This document shows, piece by piece, positions 1 through 9,330 of a stretch of 64,000 bases of DNA (its first letter is position 1; every line of letters starts with the position of its first letter). The position numbers and the translations under genes are program-made. The stretch is taken from NCBI GenBank assembly GCA_023301745.1, contig JALZVW010000006.1, positions 1 to 64,000 of the forward strand, read 5' to 3'. Under the pieces are notes generated by a model that was not told the origin of the DNA, ran no database searches, and saw nothing but the letters and a program-made list of their open reading frames with translations. Source of the stretch: Arenicella sp. Its GTDB lineage: Bacteria; Pseudomonadota; Gammaproteobacteria; Arenicellales; Arenicellaceae.

Positions 1-657
1 GGTCACAAGCGTAAATATCGTGTTATAGATTTTCGTCGTAATAAAGATGCAATTCCTGCAAAGGTTGAGCGTTTGGAATACGATCCAAATCGAAGCGCAC
101 ATTTGGCACTATTATTGTACGCCGACGGCGAACGTCGTTACATCATCGCGCCTAAGGGTATCGGTGCTGGCGATAAAGTCGTCTCTGGTATCGATGCGCC
201 AATCGCAGCAGGCAACTGCTTGCCATTGCGTAATATCCCAGTCGGCTCGGTAATACACAATGTTGAATTGAAGCCAGAGAAGGGTGGCCAATTGGCTCGT
301 TCGGCTGGTACTTCAATCCAATTAGTTGGTAAAGAAGGCAAATACGCTCAAATCCGTTTACGCTCTGGCGAAATGCGCAAGGTTCTCCTTGAATGTCGCG
401 CGACCATAGGCGAAGTTGGTAACTCAGAGCATTCATTACGTAAATTGGGTAAAGCTGGTGCTAAGCGCTGGCGTGGTATTCGCCCGACTGTTCGTGGTGT
501 CGCGATGAATCCGGTAGATCACCCGCATGGTGGTGGTGAAGGTCGTACATCTGGTGGTCGTCACCCTGTGTCGCCGACTGGTGTACCTACGAAGGGTTAC
601 CGTACTCGTTCAAACAAACGTAGCGATTCGATGATTATTCGTCGTCGCAAGAAATAG
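1..657 (+). CDS. rplB: 50S ribosomal protein L2 (5' truncated by window edge)
   Basis: L2 is a large-subunit protein that binds 23S rRNA near the peptidyl transferase centre. The open frame runs from the first base of the window, before the TTG picked by the ORF track, and 218 residues are visible. About the first 55 residues of a usual 273-275 residue protein are therefore missing. The conserved C-terminal loop [18 protein letters not shown], which contains the histidine important for peptidyl transfer, is intact. It is followed after 11 bases by rpsS, as in the S10 operon. Identification is secure. Confidence 0.97.
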   Translation, partial: GHKRKYRVIDFRRNKDAIPAKVERLEYDPNRSAHLALLLYADGERRYIIAPKGIGAGDKVVSGIDAPIAAGNCLPLRNIPVGSVIHNVELKPEKGGQLARSAGTSIQLVGKEGKYAQIRLRSGEMRKVLLECRATIGEVGNSEHSLRKLGKAGAKRWRGIRPTVRGVAMNPVDHPHGGGEGRTSGGRHPVSPTGVPTKGYRTRSNKRSDSMIIRRRKK

Positions 658-668
658 GGGACTAGCTA

Positions 669-941
669 ATGGCACGTTCAATTAAAAAAGGACCGTTCGT
701 AGATCATCACCTATGGGCAAAAGTTGAGAAGGCAGCCGCGGCACATGACCGTAAGCCTATCAAAACTTGGTCACGTCGCAGTATGATCTTGCCGGAATTT
801 GTCGGTTTGACTATTGCTGTTCATAACGGTCGTCAGCACATACCAGTGTTGATTTCAGAAAATATGGTTGGTCACAAGTTGGGTGAGTTTTCTCCAACTC
901 GGACTTTTAAAGGCCATATTGCTGACAAGAAAGGTCGATAG
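669..941 (+). CDS. rpsS: 30S ribosomal protein S19
   Basis: S19 sits in the head of the small subunit and contacts S13 and the 16S rRNA. The 90-residue product starts with the typical [15 protein letters not shown] and has the conserved [14 protein letters not shown] block in the middle. It is close to the usual 92 residues. An AGGGGA ribosome binding site stands just before the ATG. It lies between rplB and rplV in the standard S10 operon order. Confidence 0.98.
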   Translation: MARSIKKGPFVDHHLWAKVEKAAAAHDRKPIKTWSRRSMILPEFVGLTIAVHNGRQHIPVLISENMVGHKLGEFSPTRTFKGHIADKKGR

Positions 942-953
942 GGGTTAACGAAA

Positions 954-1319
954 ATGCAAGTAAAAGCTACTGCGAAAAACGTTCGCATCTCACCACAAAA
1001 AGCACGTCTAGCTGTGGATCAAATCCGCGGAAAAACGGTTGCTCGTGCGTTAGAGATTCTTTCTTTTGGTGAGACTAAAGCGTCAAGCCTAGTATTGAAA
1101 ACACTTGAGTCGGCGATAGCCAACGCTGAGCACAATGAAAGTGCAGACATCGATGAGTTGTTTGTATCAAAGTGCTTCGTTGACGAAGGTGCAACCATGA
1201 AGCGTATGCGTCCTCGTGCAAAAGGTCGTGCGTTCGGAATTTTGAAACGTTCTAGTCACATCACAGTTACTGTGAGCGACGAACTAGGTGTCAACAACGC
1301 CAGTAACGGAGGCCAATAA
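954..1319 (+). CDS. rplV: 50S ribosomal protein L22
   Basis: L22 lines the nascent peptide exit tunnel; its beta-hairpin is the site of macrolide resistance mutations in other bacteria. The 121-residue product carries the family signature [17 protein letters not shown] near residues 82-98. It is about ten residues longer than the E. coli protein because of an extended C-terminus ending [13 protein letters not shown] precedes the ATG. The stop is one base before the rpsC start, which implies translational coupling. Confidence 0.98.
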   Translation: MQVKATAKNVRISPQKARLAVDQIRGKTVARALEILSFGETKASSLVLKTLESAIANAEHNESADIDELFVSKCFVDEGATMKRMRPRAKGRAFGILKRSSHITVTVSDELGVNNASNGGQ

Positions 1320-1320
1320 A

Positions 1321-1995
1321 ATGGGTCAAAAAGTACATCCTAACGGTATGCGTTTGGGCATTGTTAAAGATTTCAATGCTAAATGGTTTGCTGACAAAAC
1401 TGACTACGCTAAGTTCTTATTACAAGACTTGAAAGTTCGCGAGTTTCTAGAAAAGAAACTTAAGAACGCAGCGGTAAGTAATATTACGATTGAGCGCCCA
1501 GCGCAAAACATCAATGTAATTATTCATACTGCTCGTCCAGGTATTGTTATCGGTAAGAAAGGCGAAGATATCGATCGTATGCGTAAAGCAATCGCGGCGA
1601 TGACGGGTCTTCCAACTCAAGTGTCGGTTGAAGAAATTCGTAAGCCTGAGACTGACTCTCAATTGGTTGCTGACGGTATTTGTCAACAGCTAGAGAAGCG
1701 AGTTATGTTTCGTCGAGCAATGAAGCGTTCTGTGCAATCAGCCATGCGTGCTGGTGCACAAGGTGTGAAAGTAATGATCTCCGGTCGTTTGAATGGAGCT
1801 GAAATTGCGCGCACAGAGTGGTATCGCGAAGGTCGCGTGCCATTGCATACACTACGCGCTGATATCGATTATGCAACCAGCGAAGCATTGACTACTTACG
1901 GCATTATCGGTGTCAAAGTATGGATCTTCAAAGGCGAGATTTTCCAACCTGTTAACAGTGTAGTGTCTGACGACAGTGCTACGCCTGCGGCTTAA
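1321..1995 (+). CDS. rpsC: 30S ribosomal protein S3
   Basis: S3 is a head protein of the small subunit at the mRNA entry site. I place the start at the ATG giving [18 protein letters not shown], 224 residues. The ORF track start at 1288 is a GTG inside rplV and adds a non-homologous leader. GGAGG lies just before the chosen ATG. The KH domain motif [17 protein letters not shown] lies around residues 75-91, and the C-terminal S3 domain follows. The position after rplV is the standard S10 operon order. Confidence 0.98.
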   Translation: MGQKVHPNGMRLGIVKDFNAKWFADKTDYAKFLLQDLKVREFLEKKLKNAAVSNITIERPAQNINVIIHTARPGIVIGKKGEDIDRMRKAIAAMTGLPTQVSVEEIRKPETDSQLVADGICQQLEKRVMFRRAMKRSVQSAMRAGAQGVKVMISGRLNGAEIARTEWYREGRVPLHTLRADIDYATSEALTTYGIIGVKVWIFKGEIFQPVNSVVSDDSATPAA

Positions 1996-2024
1996 TTGCT
2001 CGTAGAGTATAGAGGTAGATAAAA

Positions 2025-2441
2025 ATGTTATTACCAAAACGTACCAAATTCCGCAAAGCGCACAAAGGGCGTAACCGCGGATTAGCTACCACCGGAAACA
2101 AGGTGAGCTTCGGTGAATTCGGTTTGCAATCAACGACACGCGGTCGCATGACGTCGCGTCAAATTGAAGCAGCGCGTAGAACAATTACTCGTCACATTAA
2201 ACGTGGCGGTCGTGTTTGGATTCGTGTTTTTCCAGACAAGCCTGTTTCTAAGAAGCCATTAGAAACTCGAATGGGTAAAGGTAAAGGTAACCCTGAATTT
2301 TGGGTTATGGAAGTAAAGCCAGGCCAAATGTTATATGAATTGCAAGGTGTCAGCGAAGAGCTAGCACGTGAAGCGTTCACATTAGCGGCTGCCAAGCTTC
2401 CTTTTAAATGTAAATTTGTTAAGCGTCAGGTAGGTGATTAA
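2025..2441 (+). CDS. rplP: 50S ribosomal protein L16
   Basis: L16 helps place the aminoacyl-tRNA elbow in the large subunit. The 138-residue product starts [19 protein letters not shown] and carries [16 protein letters not shown], both typical. Length is close to the 136 residues of E. coli. An AGAGGTAG sequence lies upstream of the ATG. Its TAA stop shares one base with the rpmC start codon, so the two genes are probably translationally coupled. Confidence 0.98.
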   Translation: MLLPKRTKFRKAHKGRNRGLATTGNKVSFGEFGLQSTTRGRMTSRQIEAARRTITRHIKRGGRVWIRVFPDKPVSKKPLETRMGKGKGNPEFWVMEVKPGQMLYELQGVSEELAREAFTLAAAKLPFKCKFVKRQVGD

Positions 2442-2656
2442 TGGCTACTGAATCAAGAGCCGCGGAATTGCGCGCAAAGTCAGCGACTGAGCTGAAAGAC
2501 GAATTGGTTGGCCTTCGTAAAGAAGAGTTCAGCCTTCGTATGAAAAGAGGCACTGGTCAACTTTCGGATACGTCACGTTTCAAAAAGATTCGTCGTGAAG
2601 TAGCCCGTATCAAGACTATCCTGAACGAGCAAGCTGCTGCAGCTGCTCAAAGTTAG
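2441..2656 (+). CDS. rpmC: 50S ribosomal protein L29
   Basis: L29 lies at the tunnel exit near the docking site for trigger factor and SRP. The 71-residue product is two long helices and includes [16 protein letters not shown] followed by RIKTILNEQ. It is slightly longer than the 63-residue E. coli protein, with an alanine-rich tail. It overlaps rplP by one base and is followed after 11 bases by rpsQ. Confidence 0.97.
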   Translation: MATESRAAELRAKSATELKDELVGLRKEEFSLRMKRGTGQLSDTSRFKKIRREVARIKTILNEQAAAAAQS

Positions 2657-2667
2657 AGGGTTTTGAA

Positions 2668-2931
2668 ATGACTGAAAATACTAGCGCACGTAGCGTTGAA
2701 GGCAAAGTGGTAAGTAACAAAGGCGAAAAAACTATCTCAGTGATGGTTGAACGTCGAGAGAAACACCCTTTGTACGGTAAGTACATACGTAAATCGACTA
2801 AGTTCTTAGCGCATGACGAAAGCAATGAGTGTGGCGAAGGCGACACGGTAATCATTGAAGAATGTCGTCCGCTATCTAAGAACAAGTCTTGGCGTTTGGT
2901 TAAAGTTGTAAACAAAGCAGTTGTTGCTTAG
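2668..2931 (+). CDS. rpsQ: 30S ribosomal protein S17
   Basis: S17 is a primary 16S rRNA binding protein with an OB fold. The 87-residue product shows the family features [15 protein letters not shown] near the N-terminus, [15 protein letters not shown] in the middle and [16 protein letters not shown] at the end. An AGAGGG site precedes the ATG. This is the last gene of the S10 operon in enteric bacteria; the next gene, rplN, begins only 57 bases on. Confidence 0.98.
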   Translation: MTENTSARSVEGKVVSNKGEKTISVMVERREKHPLYGKYIRKSTKFLAHDESNECGEGDTVIIEECRPLSKNKSWRLVKVVNKAVVA

Positions 2932-2988
2932 TTTATCTCTTTAGTTATTCATAAGAATTTAAGCACTGAATAGAATTGGAGTAACCCC

Positions 2989-3357
2989 ATGATTCAAATG
3001 CAAAGTATTTTAGAAGTAGCTGATAACAGCGGCGCACGTAAAGTTATGTGTATCAAAGTTCTTGGTGGCTCTAAGCGACGTTATGCCGGAATCGGCGACG
3101 TCATTAAAGTAAGTGTTAGAGAAGCACTCCCTAACTCACGCGTAAAGAAAGGTGCTGTGTATGATGCAGTTATCGTTCGCACTCGTAAAGGTGTTCGTCG
3201 TTCAGATGGTTCAGTAATCCGTTTTGATAAGAATGCTGCGGTTATCTTGAATGCTTCAAGACAACCTATGGGTACTCGTATCTTTGGCCCGGTAACTAGA
3301 GAGTTACGTGGCGACAATTTTATGAAGATCGTTTCACTTGCACCCGAAGTGTTGTAA
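2989..3357 (+). CDS. rplN: 50S ribosomal protein L14
   Basis: L14 is a large-subunit interface protein. The 122-residue product starts [27 protein letters not shown] and ends in the typical EVL. Length equals the family norm. TTGGAG precedes the ATG. In E. coli this gene begins the spc operon; here the short upstream gap leaves little room for a separate promoter, so read-through from the S10 genes is likely. Confidence 0.98.
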   Translation: MIQMQSILEVADNSGARKVMCIKVLGGSKRRYAGIGDVIKVSVREALPNSRVKKGAVYDAVIVRTRKGVRRSDGSVIRFDKNAAVILNASRQPMGTRIFGPVTRELRGDNFMKIVSLAPEVL

Positions 3358-3382
3358 ACGATTCTCAGAATAGGCTAAGACT

Positions 3383-3697
3383 ATGAACAAGATTAAAAAA
3401 GGCGATCAAGTGATCGTAGTGTCAGGACGCGACAAAGGCAAAACTGGAGAAATTCTTCAGATAATGGACGATGGCCGCGCTTTGATCAACGATATCCAAT
3501 TGGTGAAGAAGCACGTTAAGGCTAACCCGACTGCGGGCGTAACTGGCGGCATAATCACTAAAGAAGCGCCAATTCAACTTTCGAACATTGCTATCTTTAA
3601 CCCCAACACTAGTAAAGCGGACAAAGTTCGTATTGAAGGTGAAGGTAAAGACAAGCACCGTGTATTCAAATCTGATGGAAGTAAAGTAGACGCGTAA
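3383..3697 (+). CDS. rplX: 50S ribosomal protein L24
   Basis: L24 is an assembly initiator of the large subunit. The 104-residue product begins [20 protein letters not shown], the KOW motif of the family, and has [21 protein letters not shown]-like core sequence. Length matches E. coli exactly. It lies between rplN and rplE in standard spc order. Confidence 0.98.
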   Translation: MNKIKKGDQVIVVSGRDKGKTGEILQIMDDGRALINDIQLVKKHVKANPTAGVTGGIITKEAPIQLSNIAIFNPNTSKADKVRIEGEGKDKHRVFKSDGSKVDA

Positions 3698-3738
3698 GCG
3701 CCGTTACTTTAGTTACTTCCACTACAAGGTATAAAACA

Positions 3739-4281
3739 ATGAATAGAATGCAAGAACATTACGTGAAGAACGTAGTTCCTCAATTGCAAGAGAAGTTCCA
3801 ATTTGCAAGCGCAATGCAAGTTCCTCGAATTACCATGATCTCGATCAATATGGGTTTGGGTGAAGCCGTTGGTAACAAAAAAATTATCGAAAGTGCTGTT
3901 GCTGATCTAGAGCGTATCTGCGGCCAAAAGCCTGTCGTTACACTGGCGCGTAAATCAGTTGCGGGTTTCAAGATTCGTGACGGTTGGCCGATTGGCGCGA
4001 AGGTGAACCTTCGTCGTGACCGTATGTACGAATTTTTCGATCGATTGGTGTCTATTTCGATTCCGCGTATTCGCGACTTTCGTGGTTTGAACCTAAAATC
4101 TTTTGATGGACGCGGTAATTACACGTTCGGCTTGAAAGAACAGATTGTATTCCCAGAAATTGAATATGACAAAGTTGATGCGCTACGTGGTATGGATATT
4201 ACCATCACTACAAGTGCAGCAAATAACGAGGAAGCCGAAGCGTTACTACGTGGCTTTAACTTTCCTCTTAAGACTAAATAA
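3739..4281 (+). CDS. rplE: 50S ribosomal protein L5
   Basis: L5 binds 5S rRNA and contacts the P-site tRNA. The 180-residue product has the conserved blocks [16 protein letters not shown] (about residues 28-43), [17 protein letters not shown] and [12 protein letters not shown] short [14 protein letters not shown] leader is of normal length. An AAGGT site precedes the ATG. In E. coli the S8 repressor site lies at the start of this gene; I did not try to fold it here. Confidence 0.97.
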   Translation: MNRMQEHYVKNVVPQLQEKFQFASAMQVPRITMISINMGLGEAVGNKKIIESAVADLERICGQKPVVTLARKSVAGFKIRDGWPIGAKVNLRRDRMYEFFDRLVSISIPRIRDFRGLNLKSFDGRGNYTFGLKEQIVFPEIEYDKVDALRGMDITITTSAANNEEAEALLRGFNFPLKTK

Positions 4282-4296
4282 TCAGAGACTAGAGCC

Positions 4297-4602
4297 ATGG
4301 CTAAGAAATCTATGATCGCTCGTGACGTAAAACGCACGAAACTAAACAACCGTTTTCAAGCACGTCGTGACGAGCTAAGAGCTGTTGTAAGCAATCCCGA
4401 CGTTGAGTATGACGATAAATGGGAGGCGATGCTGGCATTGCAAAAGTTGCCACGTGATTCCGGGAAAACTCGTCAGCGTAACCGCTGTGGTTTAACGGGT
4501 CGTCCACACGGCTACTATCGCAAGTTCGGCCTTAGCCGTAACAAGCTACGTGAAGTAATTCTTAAAGGCCAAGCGCCAGGTGTAGTGAAAGCGAGCTGGT
4601 AA
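4297..4602 (+). CDS. rpsN: 30S ribosomal protein S14, zinc-free type
   Basis: S14 is a head protein of the small subunit near the decoding site. The 101-residue product has the C-terminal motif RCGLTGRPHGYYRKFGLSR. It has the long form and lacks paired CxxC motifs (one cysteine only), so this is the zinc-independent type found in E. coli. A 79-base gap to rpsH follows. Confidence 0.97.
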   Translation: MAKKSMIARDVKRTKLNNRFQARRDELRAVVSNPDVEYDDKWEAMLALQKLPRDSGKTRQRNRCGLTGRPHGYYRKFGLSRNKLREVILKGQAPGVVKASW

Positions 4603-4681
4603 GTTCGAACTTCACAACATTTAGTACAGCTGCTCAGGGTTTGGCTTTGGGCAGCGCAACAGATAAAAACGGTACACCATT

Positions 4682-5074
4682 ATGATGACTGACCCAATAG
4701 CGGATCTACTAACACGCATCCGTAACGCACATCACGCTGAAAAAGTTTCTTTGACTATGCCTGGTTCGAAGATTAAAGCGGCGATTGCTAAGGTTTTAAA
4801 AGACGAAGGCTATATCGAAGATTTCAGTGCGTCGGTAGAAGATAAAAAGCCGTCTTTGACAATTAAATTGAAATACTTTGAAGGTGCTCCGGTAATTGAG
4901 CATATTCAACGCATAAGCAAACCTGGTCTTCGTGTTTATAAAAACGCTGAAGAGCTACCGAAAGTGAATGGCGGCTTAGGTGTCGCGATCATTTCGACTA
5001 GCAAAGGTATTATGACTGACCGTGCGGCTCGTTCCGCTGGTGTTGGTGGTGAAGTCTTATGTAATGTGAGCTAA
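4682..5074 (+). CDS. rpsH: 30S ribosomal protein S8
   Basis: S8 binds the central domain of 16S rRNA and in E. coli represses the spc operon by binding its mRNA. The 130-residue product starts [16 protein letters not shown], and either of the first two ATG codons could be used. It ends with the signature [21 protein letters not shown]. Length matches E. coli. The following 166-base gap before rplF is long for this operon and holds a hairpin. Confidence 0.97.
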   Translation: MMTDPIADLLTRIRNAHHAEKVSLTMPGSKIKAAIAKVLKDEGYIEDFSASVEDKKPSLTIKLKYFEGAPVIEHIQRISKPGLRVYKNAEELPKVNGGLGVAIISTSKGIMTDRAARSAGVGGEVLCNVS

Positions 5075-5142
5075 GTTTTAGCACACGATTGTTGTAATAA
5101 ATGGCTGTAGCCGACAGCGAAATGCTGTTAGTATGGCCGCCG

Positions 5143-5172
5143 CTTAAGGCTCCGCGAGTTAGAGCCTTTAAG
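5143..5172 (+). other. Hairpin in the rpsH-rplF spacer
   Basis: CTTAAGGCTC and GAGCCTTTAAG form a 10 bp stem with one bulged base and a 9-base loop in the 166-base gap. No T-run follows, so a full terminator is unlikely. It could slow polymerase or be an mRNA processing or stability site within the spc operon. The pairing is seen in the sequence; the role is inference. Confidence 0.4.
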
Positions 5173-5240
5173 GCGAAAGTAGTAAAAGAATTAAGTAAGC
5201 TTCGGCAATAGTGCCTACGCTGCATTAATAGAGAAATAAA

Positions 5241-5774
5241 ATGTCTAGAATAGCAAACGCACCTGTCAGTTTGCCAAGCGGTGTCGACGTGACACTGAGT
5301 GGTCAATTGGTCAAGGTGAAGGGTTCTAAGGGCGAGTTAGAGTGGAATGTCCACCAGCTTGTCTCAGTAGCCCAAGAAGACGCGACTATCAAAGTTGCCG
5401 CCAACGAGACTAGCAAGAACGCAATCGCGCTTGCTGGCACAACCCGTGCATTAATCAATAATATGGTCACCGGCGTAAGTGCTGGCTTTGAGAAAAAGCT
5501 GACTATTGTTGGTGTCGGTTATCGTGCACAGGCTCAAGGTCAAAAATTGAACCTTACTCTTGGTTTCTCTCATCCAGTTGTATATGAAGTTCGTGACGGT
5601 ATTACCGTTACGACCCCAAGCAATACAGAGATTGTAGTTACTGGTATCGACAAACAAAAAGTCGGTCAAGTAGCAGCTGAGATTCGTGCATACCGTAAAC
5701 CTGAGCCTTATAAAGGTAAGGGTGTGCGTTATTCAGATGAATATGTATTGCGCAAGCAAGCTAAGAAGAAGTAA
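5241..5774 (+). CDS. rplF: 50S ribosomal protein L6
   Basis: L6 lies near the factor-binding site of the large subunit. The 177-residue product has the two repeated alpha/beta domains of the family and the C-terminal signature PEPYKGKGVRYSDEYVLRK. Length matches E. coli. A TAGAGAAA site is upstream of the ATG. rplR follows after 12 bases. Confidence 0.98.
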   Translation: MSRIANAPVSLPSGVDVTLSGQLVKVKGSKGELEWNVHQLVSVAQEDATIKVAANETSKNAIALAGTTRALINNMVTGVSAGFEKKLTIVGVGYRAQAQGQKLNLTLGFSHPVVYEVRDGITVTTPSNTEIVVTGIDKQKVGQVAAEIRAYRKPEPYKGKGVRYSDEYVLRKQAKKK

Positions 5775-5786
5775 GCGGAGTCTAAG

Positions 5787-6143
5787 ATGAAAGATAAAAA
5801 ACAAGCTCGTCTACGTCGCGCCAAGAAATTGCGTGCGAAGATTGCTCGACAAGGCGTAAGCCGGTTGAGTATTCACCGTACTTCTCAGCATATCTACGCG
5901 CAAGTGATCGACGAAACTGGTGGCAAGGTGTTAGCCGCCGTGTCGACCCTAGACGCCGGTATCAAGAAAGAAGCTAAGAATACAAGTAACTGTGATGCAG
6001 CTGCATTAGTTGGTAAGCAAATCGCTGCCCTAGCTAAGCAAGCCGGTGTTGAGTCAGTTGCCTTCGATCGATCTGGTTTTCGTTACCACGGTCGCGTTAA
6101 AGCACTAGCTGAAGCCGCTCGCGAAGCTGGCCTCAAGCTGTAA
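5787..6143 (+). CDS. rplR: 50S ribosomal protein L18
   Basis: L18 binds 5S rRNA with L5. The 118-residue product has a basic N-terminus ([17 protein letters not shown]) and the C-terminal signature [30 protein letters not shown] precedes the ATG. The gene order rplF-rplR-rpsE is standard. Confidence 0.98.
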   Translation: MKDKKQARLRRAKKLRAKIARQGVSRLSIHRTSQHIYAQVIDETGGKVLAAVSTLDAGIKKEAKNTSNCDAAALVGKQIAALAKQAGVESVAFDRSGFRYHGRVKALAEAAREAGLKL

Positions 6144-6159
6144 CCGTTAGGAGATAATC

Positions 6160-6681
6160 ATGGCTGGTCCAAAAAGAAATAATCGTAACGATCGCGAACC
6201 TGTTGATGAGAGCTTAGAGCAACTTATTAATGTACGTCGTGTAGCGAAAGTAGTAAAAGGTGGTCGAATTTTCGGTTTCTCAGCGCTAACTGTTGTTGGT
6301 GATGGAAAAGGCAGTGTCGGTATTGGCCGCGGAAAGTCGAAAGAGGTGCCGTTAGCGGTGTCTAAGGCAATGGAATCTGGCCGTCGAGAAATGAAGAAAG
6401 TTCATTTAGTTGGCGGTACGTTACAGTATCCTGTTGTTGCGACTCATGCTGGTTCAACTGTTGTTATGCGCCCCGCATCTGAAGGTACGGGCATCATCGC
6501 TGGAGGCACTATGCGTGCTGTTTTCGAAGCGGTTGGTGTTAAAGACGTTTTGGCTAAGTGTATTGGTTCGACTAACCCGGTAAATGTTGTTCGCGCAACA
6601 ATTAAAGGTTTGCGTTCGATCAATAGCCCAGCGTCGGTTGCTGCTAAACGCGGTAAATCTGTTAAAGAAATTATGGAGTAA
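6160..6681 (+). CDS. rpsE: 30S ribosomal protein S5
   Basis: S5 is needed for translational accuracy and mRNA unwinding at the entry tunnel. The 173-residue product contains [19 protein letters not shown] at about residues 32-50 and the loop [17 protein letters not shown], both signatures. TAGGAGA lies before the ATG. It is slightly longer than the 167 residues of E. coli. Confidence 0.98.
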   Translation: MAGPKRNNRNDREPVDESLEQLINVRRVAKVVKGGRIFGFSALTVVGDGKGSVGIGRGKSKEVPLAVSKAMESGRREMKKVHLVGGTLQYPVVATHAGSTVVMRPASEGTGIIAGGTMRAVFEAVGVKDVLAKCIGSTNPVNVVRATIKGLRSINSPASVAAKRGKSVKEIME

Positions 6682-6719
6682 GCGGCAACGCTTCTCCTGA
6701 TTACATTCGGTATAGACAA

Positions 6720-6908
6720 ATGGCTAACGAAAATAAAATCAAAGTAACCTTAGTTAAAAGCATGTTCGGTCGTGGTGCAAAGCACATGGGCTGTGTAAAA
6801 GGCTTAGGTTTACGTCGCATGCACCAAACTGTGGAGGTAATTGATACTCCAGAGAACCGTGGCATGATTAATAAAGTTTCTTACCTTCTGAAAACAGAAG
6901 AGGTATAA
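6720..6908 (+). CDS. rpmD: 50S ribosomal protein L30
   Basis: L30 is a small large-subunit protein. The 62-residue product shows [24 protein letters not shown] followed by [21 protein letters not shown], the family pattern. It lies between rpsE and rplO and is only four bases from rplO, so the pair is probably coupled. Confidence 0.97.
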   Translation: MANENKIKVTLVKSMFGRGAKHMGCVKGLGLRRMHQTVEVIDTPENRGMINKVSYLLKTEEV

Positions 6909-6912
6909 GACA

Positions 6913-7347
6913 ATGCGTTTAAATACTCTAAAACCTTCAGAAGGTGCTAAGCATGCGCGAAAACGCGTAGGACGAGGCATTGGTTCTGGAACAGGCAAAA
7001 CAGCGGGTCGTGGTCATAAAGGCCAAAAGTCTCGTACCGGTGGTACTATACGAATCGGTTTTGAAGGCGGTCAGATGCCTTTGCAACGTCGTTTGCCAAA
7101 ACGTGGTTTTCGCTCGATGATGTCGAAAAACATGGCTGAGATTCGTTTGCATGAATTGAATTTAGTGGAAGGCGAGACGGTTGATTTGGCCGCATTGCGA
7201 ACAGCGGGCTTATTGAATGCCGGGCACCTTCGTGCAAAAGTTGTTCTTTCTGGTGAGTTGACTAAAGCAGTTACACTTCAAGGCGTTGGTGCAACGAAAG
7301 GCGCGAAGGCGGCAATCGAAGCAGCTGGCGGTAAAGTAGAAGACTAG
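6913..7347 (+). CDS. rplO: 50S ribosomal protein L15
   Basis: L15 is a late-assembling large-subunit protein. The 144-residue product has the glycine- and arginine-rich N-terminus [21 protein letters not shown], then [18 protein letters not shown]. Length matches E. coli. An AGAGGT site is before the ATG. A 100-base gap separates it from secY. Confidence 0.98.
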   Translation: MRLNTLKPSEGAKHARKRVGRGIGSGTGKTAGRGHKGQKSRTGGTIRIGFEGGQMPLQRRLPKRGFRSMMSKNMAEIRLHELNLVEGETVDLAALRTAGLLNAGHLRAKVVLSGELTKAVTLQGVGATKGAKAAIEAAGGKVED

Positions 7348-7447
7348 TCTGTCTTCTGCTTACTCCTTTAAAGTTACTGTTAAGTCCCAATAAAGCTATT
7401 ACGATAACTAGAACTGAAGTCATAGACTAAGAGCTTAGGATTAAATA

Positions 7448-8809
7448 ATGTCACGAGAACAAGCTGCAGCCCTCGCAGGGTCAGGAAAACTAAAAGAATT
7501 GTGGTCACGTATAGGTTTCGTGTTGGCTGCATTCGTTGTTTATCGTCTTGGCACTCACGTTCCAGTACCTGGGGTCGACCCAATCGCGATATCCGCTCTT
7601 TTTGAGCAGAATCGTGGGTCTATTCTTGATGTATTGAATATGTTCTCTGGTGGAGCATTAAGTCGGTTGTCGGTCATGGCGCTCGGCGTCATGCCTTATA
7701 TCTCGGCGTCGATCATTATTCAAATGTTGACCGCGGTTGAACCTCGTTTAAAGCAAATTAAAGCTGAAGGCGAATCAGGCAGACGTAAGATTCAGAAATG
7801 GACTAAATACGCCGCGGTGGTATTGGCGACTTTTCAAGCCTTTGGTGTCGCGAGTACAGTGCAATCTCAGACGGCTAACGGTGTCCCTGTGACATTGATA
7901 GCGGGCGCGCAATTCACCATTATTTGTGTGCTGGCGCTTGTCGCCGGAACCATGTTCTTAGTTTGGTTAGGTGAGCAGATCACCGAGCGTGGAATTGGCA
8001 ACGGCATGTCGTTGATTATTTTCGCCGGCATCGTAGCGGGTTTGCCTAGCGCGATTGGCGGAACCATTGAATTAGCCAGTAGCGGCGAGTTTTCACCGTT
8101 GTTTGTTGTGTTCTTGTTGGTTGCGGTGGCCTTAGTAACCGCCTTTGTGGTGTTTGTGGAGCGGGGGCAACGTCGCTTAACTGTGAATTACGCTCGCCAG
8201 CAGCGCGGCAATCAAGTTATGCAAGCTCCGGCTTCGTATTTCCCGTTGAAAATGAACATGGCCGGAGTTATTCCTCCGATTTTTGCTTCCAGTATTATTT
8301 TGTTCCCAGCCAGTCTGGTTGGCTTTTTTGGGAATGAGTCAGCGACTGGTGTCGCGGGTGTGTTGAGAGATATCTCAACCAAGATGCAGCCAGGTGAGTT
8401 GGTATATACCATTATGTATATTGGTATGATTTTGTTCTTTGCCTTCTTTTATACAGCATTGACATTTGACCCCAAAGAGATCGCCGAAAACTTGAAAAAA
8501 CAAGGTGCGTTTGTGCCTGGCATTCGTCCAGGTCAGCAAACCGCGCGTTATATTGATGGCGTTGTATCAAAGCTAACTTTGGTCGGCGCTATCTACCTAG
8601 CAATTGTCTGCTTGCTTCCTGAGCTATTGATTGTTAACTACAATGTACCGTTCTATTTCGGCGGTACGTCGTTGCTTATTATTGTTGTTGTTATTATGGA
8701 TTTGATGGGCCAAGTGCAATCTCATCTTATGTCGCAGCAGTATGAAAGCTTAATGAAGAAAACTAACTTAACCGGTAAATCTGGTAACGGCCGAAAACGC
8801 CGTCGCTAG
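7448..8809 (+). CDS. secY: Preprotein translocase subunit SecY
   Basis: SecY forms the protein-conducting channel of the inner membrane together with SecE and SecG; SecA (end of this window) drives secretion through it. The 453-residue product has about ten hydrophobic segments. It shows the plug/TM2 region FSGGALSRLSVMALGVMPYI near residues 75-94 and EQITERGIGNGMSLIIFAGI near 180-199, both family signatures. The basic C-terminus KSGNGRKRRR is cytoplasmic. It is in its usual place in the spc operon, between rplO and rpmJ. Confidence 0.98.
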   Translation: MSREQAAALAGSGKLKELWSRIGFVLAAFVVYRLGTHVPVPGVDPIAISALFEQNRGSILDVLNMFSGGALSRLSVMALGVMPYISASIIIQMLTAVEPRLKQIKAEGESGRRKIQKWTKYAAVVLATFQAFGVASTVQSQTANGVPVTLIAGAQFTIICVLALVAGTMFLVWLGEQITERGIGNGMSLIIFAGIVAGLPSAIGGTIELASSGEFSPLFVVFLLVAVALVTAFVVFVERGQRRLTVNYARQQRGNQVMQAPASYFPLKMNMAGVIPPIFASSIILFPASLVGFFGNESATGVAGVLRDISTKMQPGELVYTIMYIGMILFFAFFYTALTFDPKEIAENLKKQGAFVPGIRPGQQTARYIDGVVSKLTLVGAIYLAIVCLLPELLIVNYNVPFYFGGTSLLIIVVVIMDLMGQVQSHLMSQQYESLMKKTNLTGKSGNGRKRRR

Positions 8810-8863
8810 ATTGATTGACAAGTAAAATTTAGAAAATTTTAGAACATCGTTCTGAGGTAAATC

Positions 8864-8977
8864 ATGAAAGTTCGTGCATCAGTAAAGAAAATCTGCCGCA
8901 ACTGTAAAGTTGTACGTCGTAAGGGTGTTGTTCGTGTTATTTGCAGCGAGCCGCGACACAAACAGCGTCAGGGCTAA
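8864..8977 (+). CDS. rpmJ: 50S ribosomal protein L36, zinc-binding type
   Basis: This gene is too short for the ORF track. It encodes 37 residues starting [15 protein letters not shown]. Cysteines 11, 14 and 27 and a histidine near residue 32 form the zinc ribbon of L36, so this is the zinc-containing (C+) form. TGAGGT lies before the ATG. Its place between secY and rpsM is the standard end of the spc operon. Confidence 0.97.
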   Translation: MKVRASVKKICRNCKVVRRKGVVRVICSEPRHKQRQG

Positions 8978-9041
8978 CTTCGCATTATAGGTACTGATAT
9001 TTTGCTACCACACTTTGTTGCTTGTTAATTTTAAATGCTCA

Positions 9042-9055
9042 CGTGCAGCTGCACG
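9042..9055. other. 14 bp perfect palindrome between rpmJ and rpsM
   Basis: CGTGCAGCTGCACG reads the same on both strands. It lies about 65 bases after rpmJ and about 120 bases before the alpha operon promoter candidate. It could be an operator or the foot of a weak terminator; no T-run follows directly. The role is unknown. Confidence 0.35.
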
Positions 9056-9172
9056 ATCCACTTTAAAACCAACAAGCGCCTCATTTGGAAACGAAATCCC
9101 AGCACCTCTAGCGCAAAGTAAATTTTCAAAGGTTTTAGGACAATTTTTCACTTGCTTTTAGCTTGTGAAAGG

Positions 9173-9201
9173 TTGATTTTTAACACTCTAAACAGTATTC
9201 T
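9173..9201 (+). promoter_or_regulatory. Candidate sigma-70 promoter of the alpha operon
   Basis: TTGATT and TATTCT are separated by 17 bases, matching four of six consensus positions in each box. A start near 9208 would give a leader of about 120 nucleotides before rpsM. The 353-base rpmJ-rpsM gap is the longest inside the ribosomal block, which fits a separate alpha operon promoter. Confidence 0.55.
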
Positions 9202-9242
9202 AGCGCGCCTTTCAGGTAGTACTAGAAAGTAAATTAAAATGT

Positions 9243-9303
9243 CCAGTAGGACCTTGTTGTTCAAAGCGTCGTTTAGACGCGGTTCAGCTGTGGGTTTTAC
9301 TGG
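9243..9303 (+). promoter_or_regulatory. Structured leader of the alpha operon, candidate S4 control element
   Basis: CCAGTA (9243-9248) can pair with TACTGG (9298-9303), enclosing a GCGTC/GACGC hairpin (9266-9280). The left arm can instead form the small hairpin GTCC-AGTA-GGAC (9241-9252), so two folds exclude each other. In E. coli the alpha leader is a pseudoknot bound by S4 that traps ribosomes on rpsM. The pairings are seen; assignment to S4 control is by position and analogy only. Confidence 0.4.
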
Positions 9304-9330
9304 TAATAGAAACGCATCCGGAGACACACA

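Noticed and set aside
1288-1320. Longer rpsC start proposed by the ORF track
   Set aside because: The extra residues translate rplV sequence in another frame and S3 proteins start MGQKVHP. The ATG at 1321 has a good ribosome site.
2948-2976. Promoter-like boxes TTCATA-17-TAGAAT between rpsQ and rplN
   Set aside because: A start from this -10 box would fall inside the rplN ribosome binding site, leaving no usable leader. Read-through from upstream is simpler.
4629-4655. Weak stem GCTGCTC/GGGCAGC between rpsN and rpsH
   Set aside because: Seven base pairs with a G-T pair and a 13-base loop are not enough to argue for a functional element.
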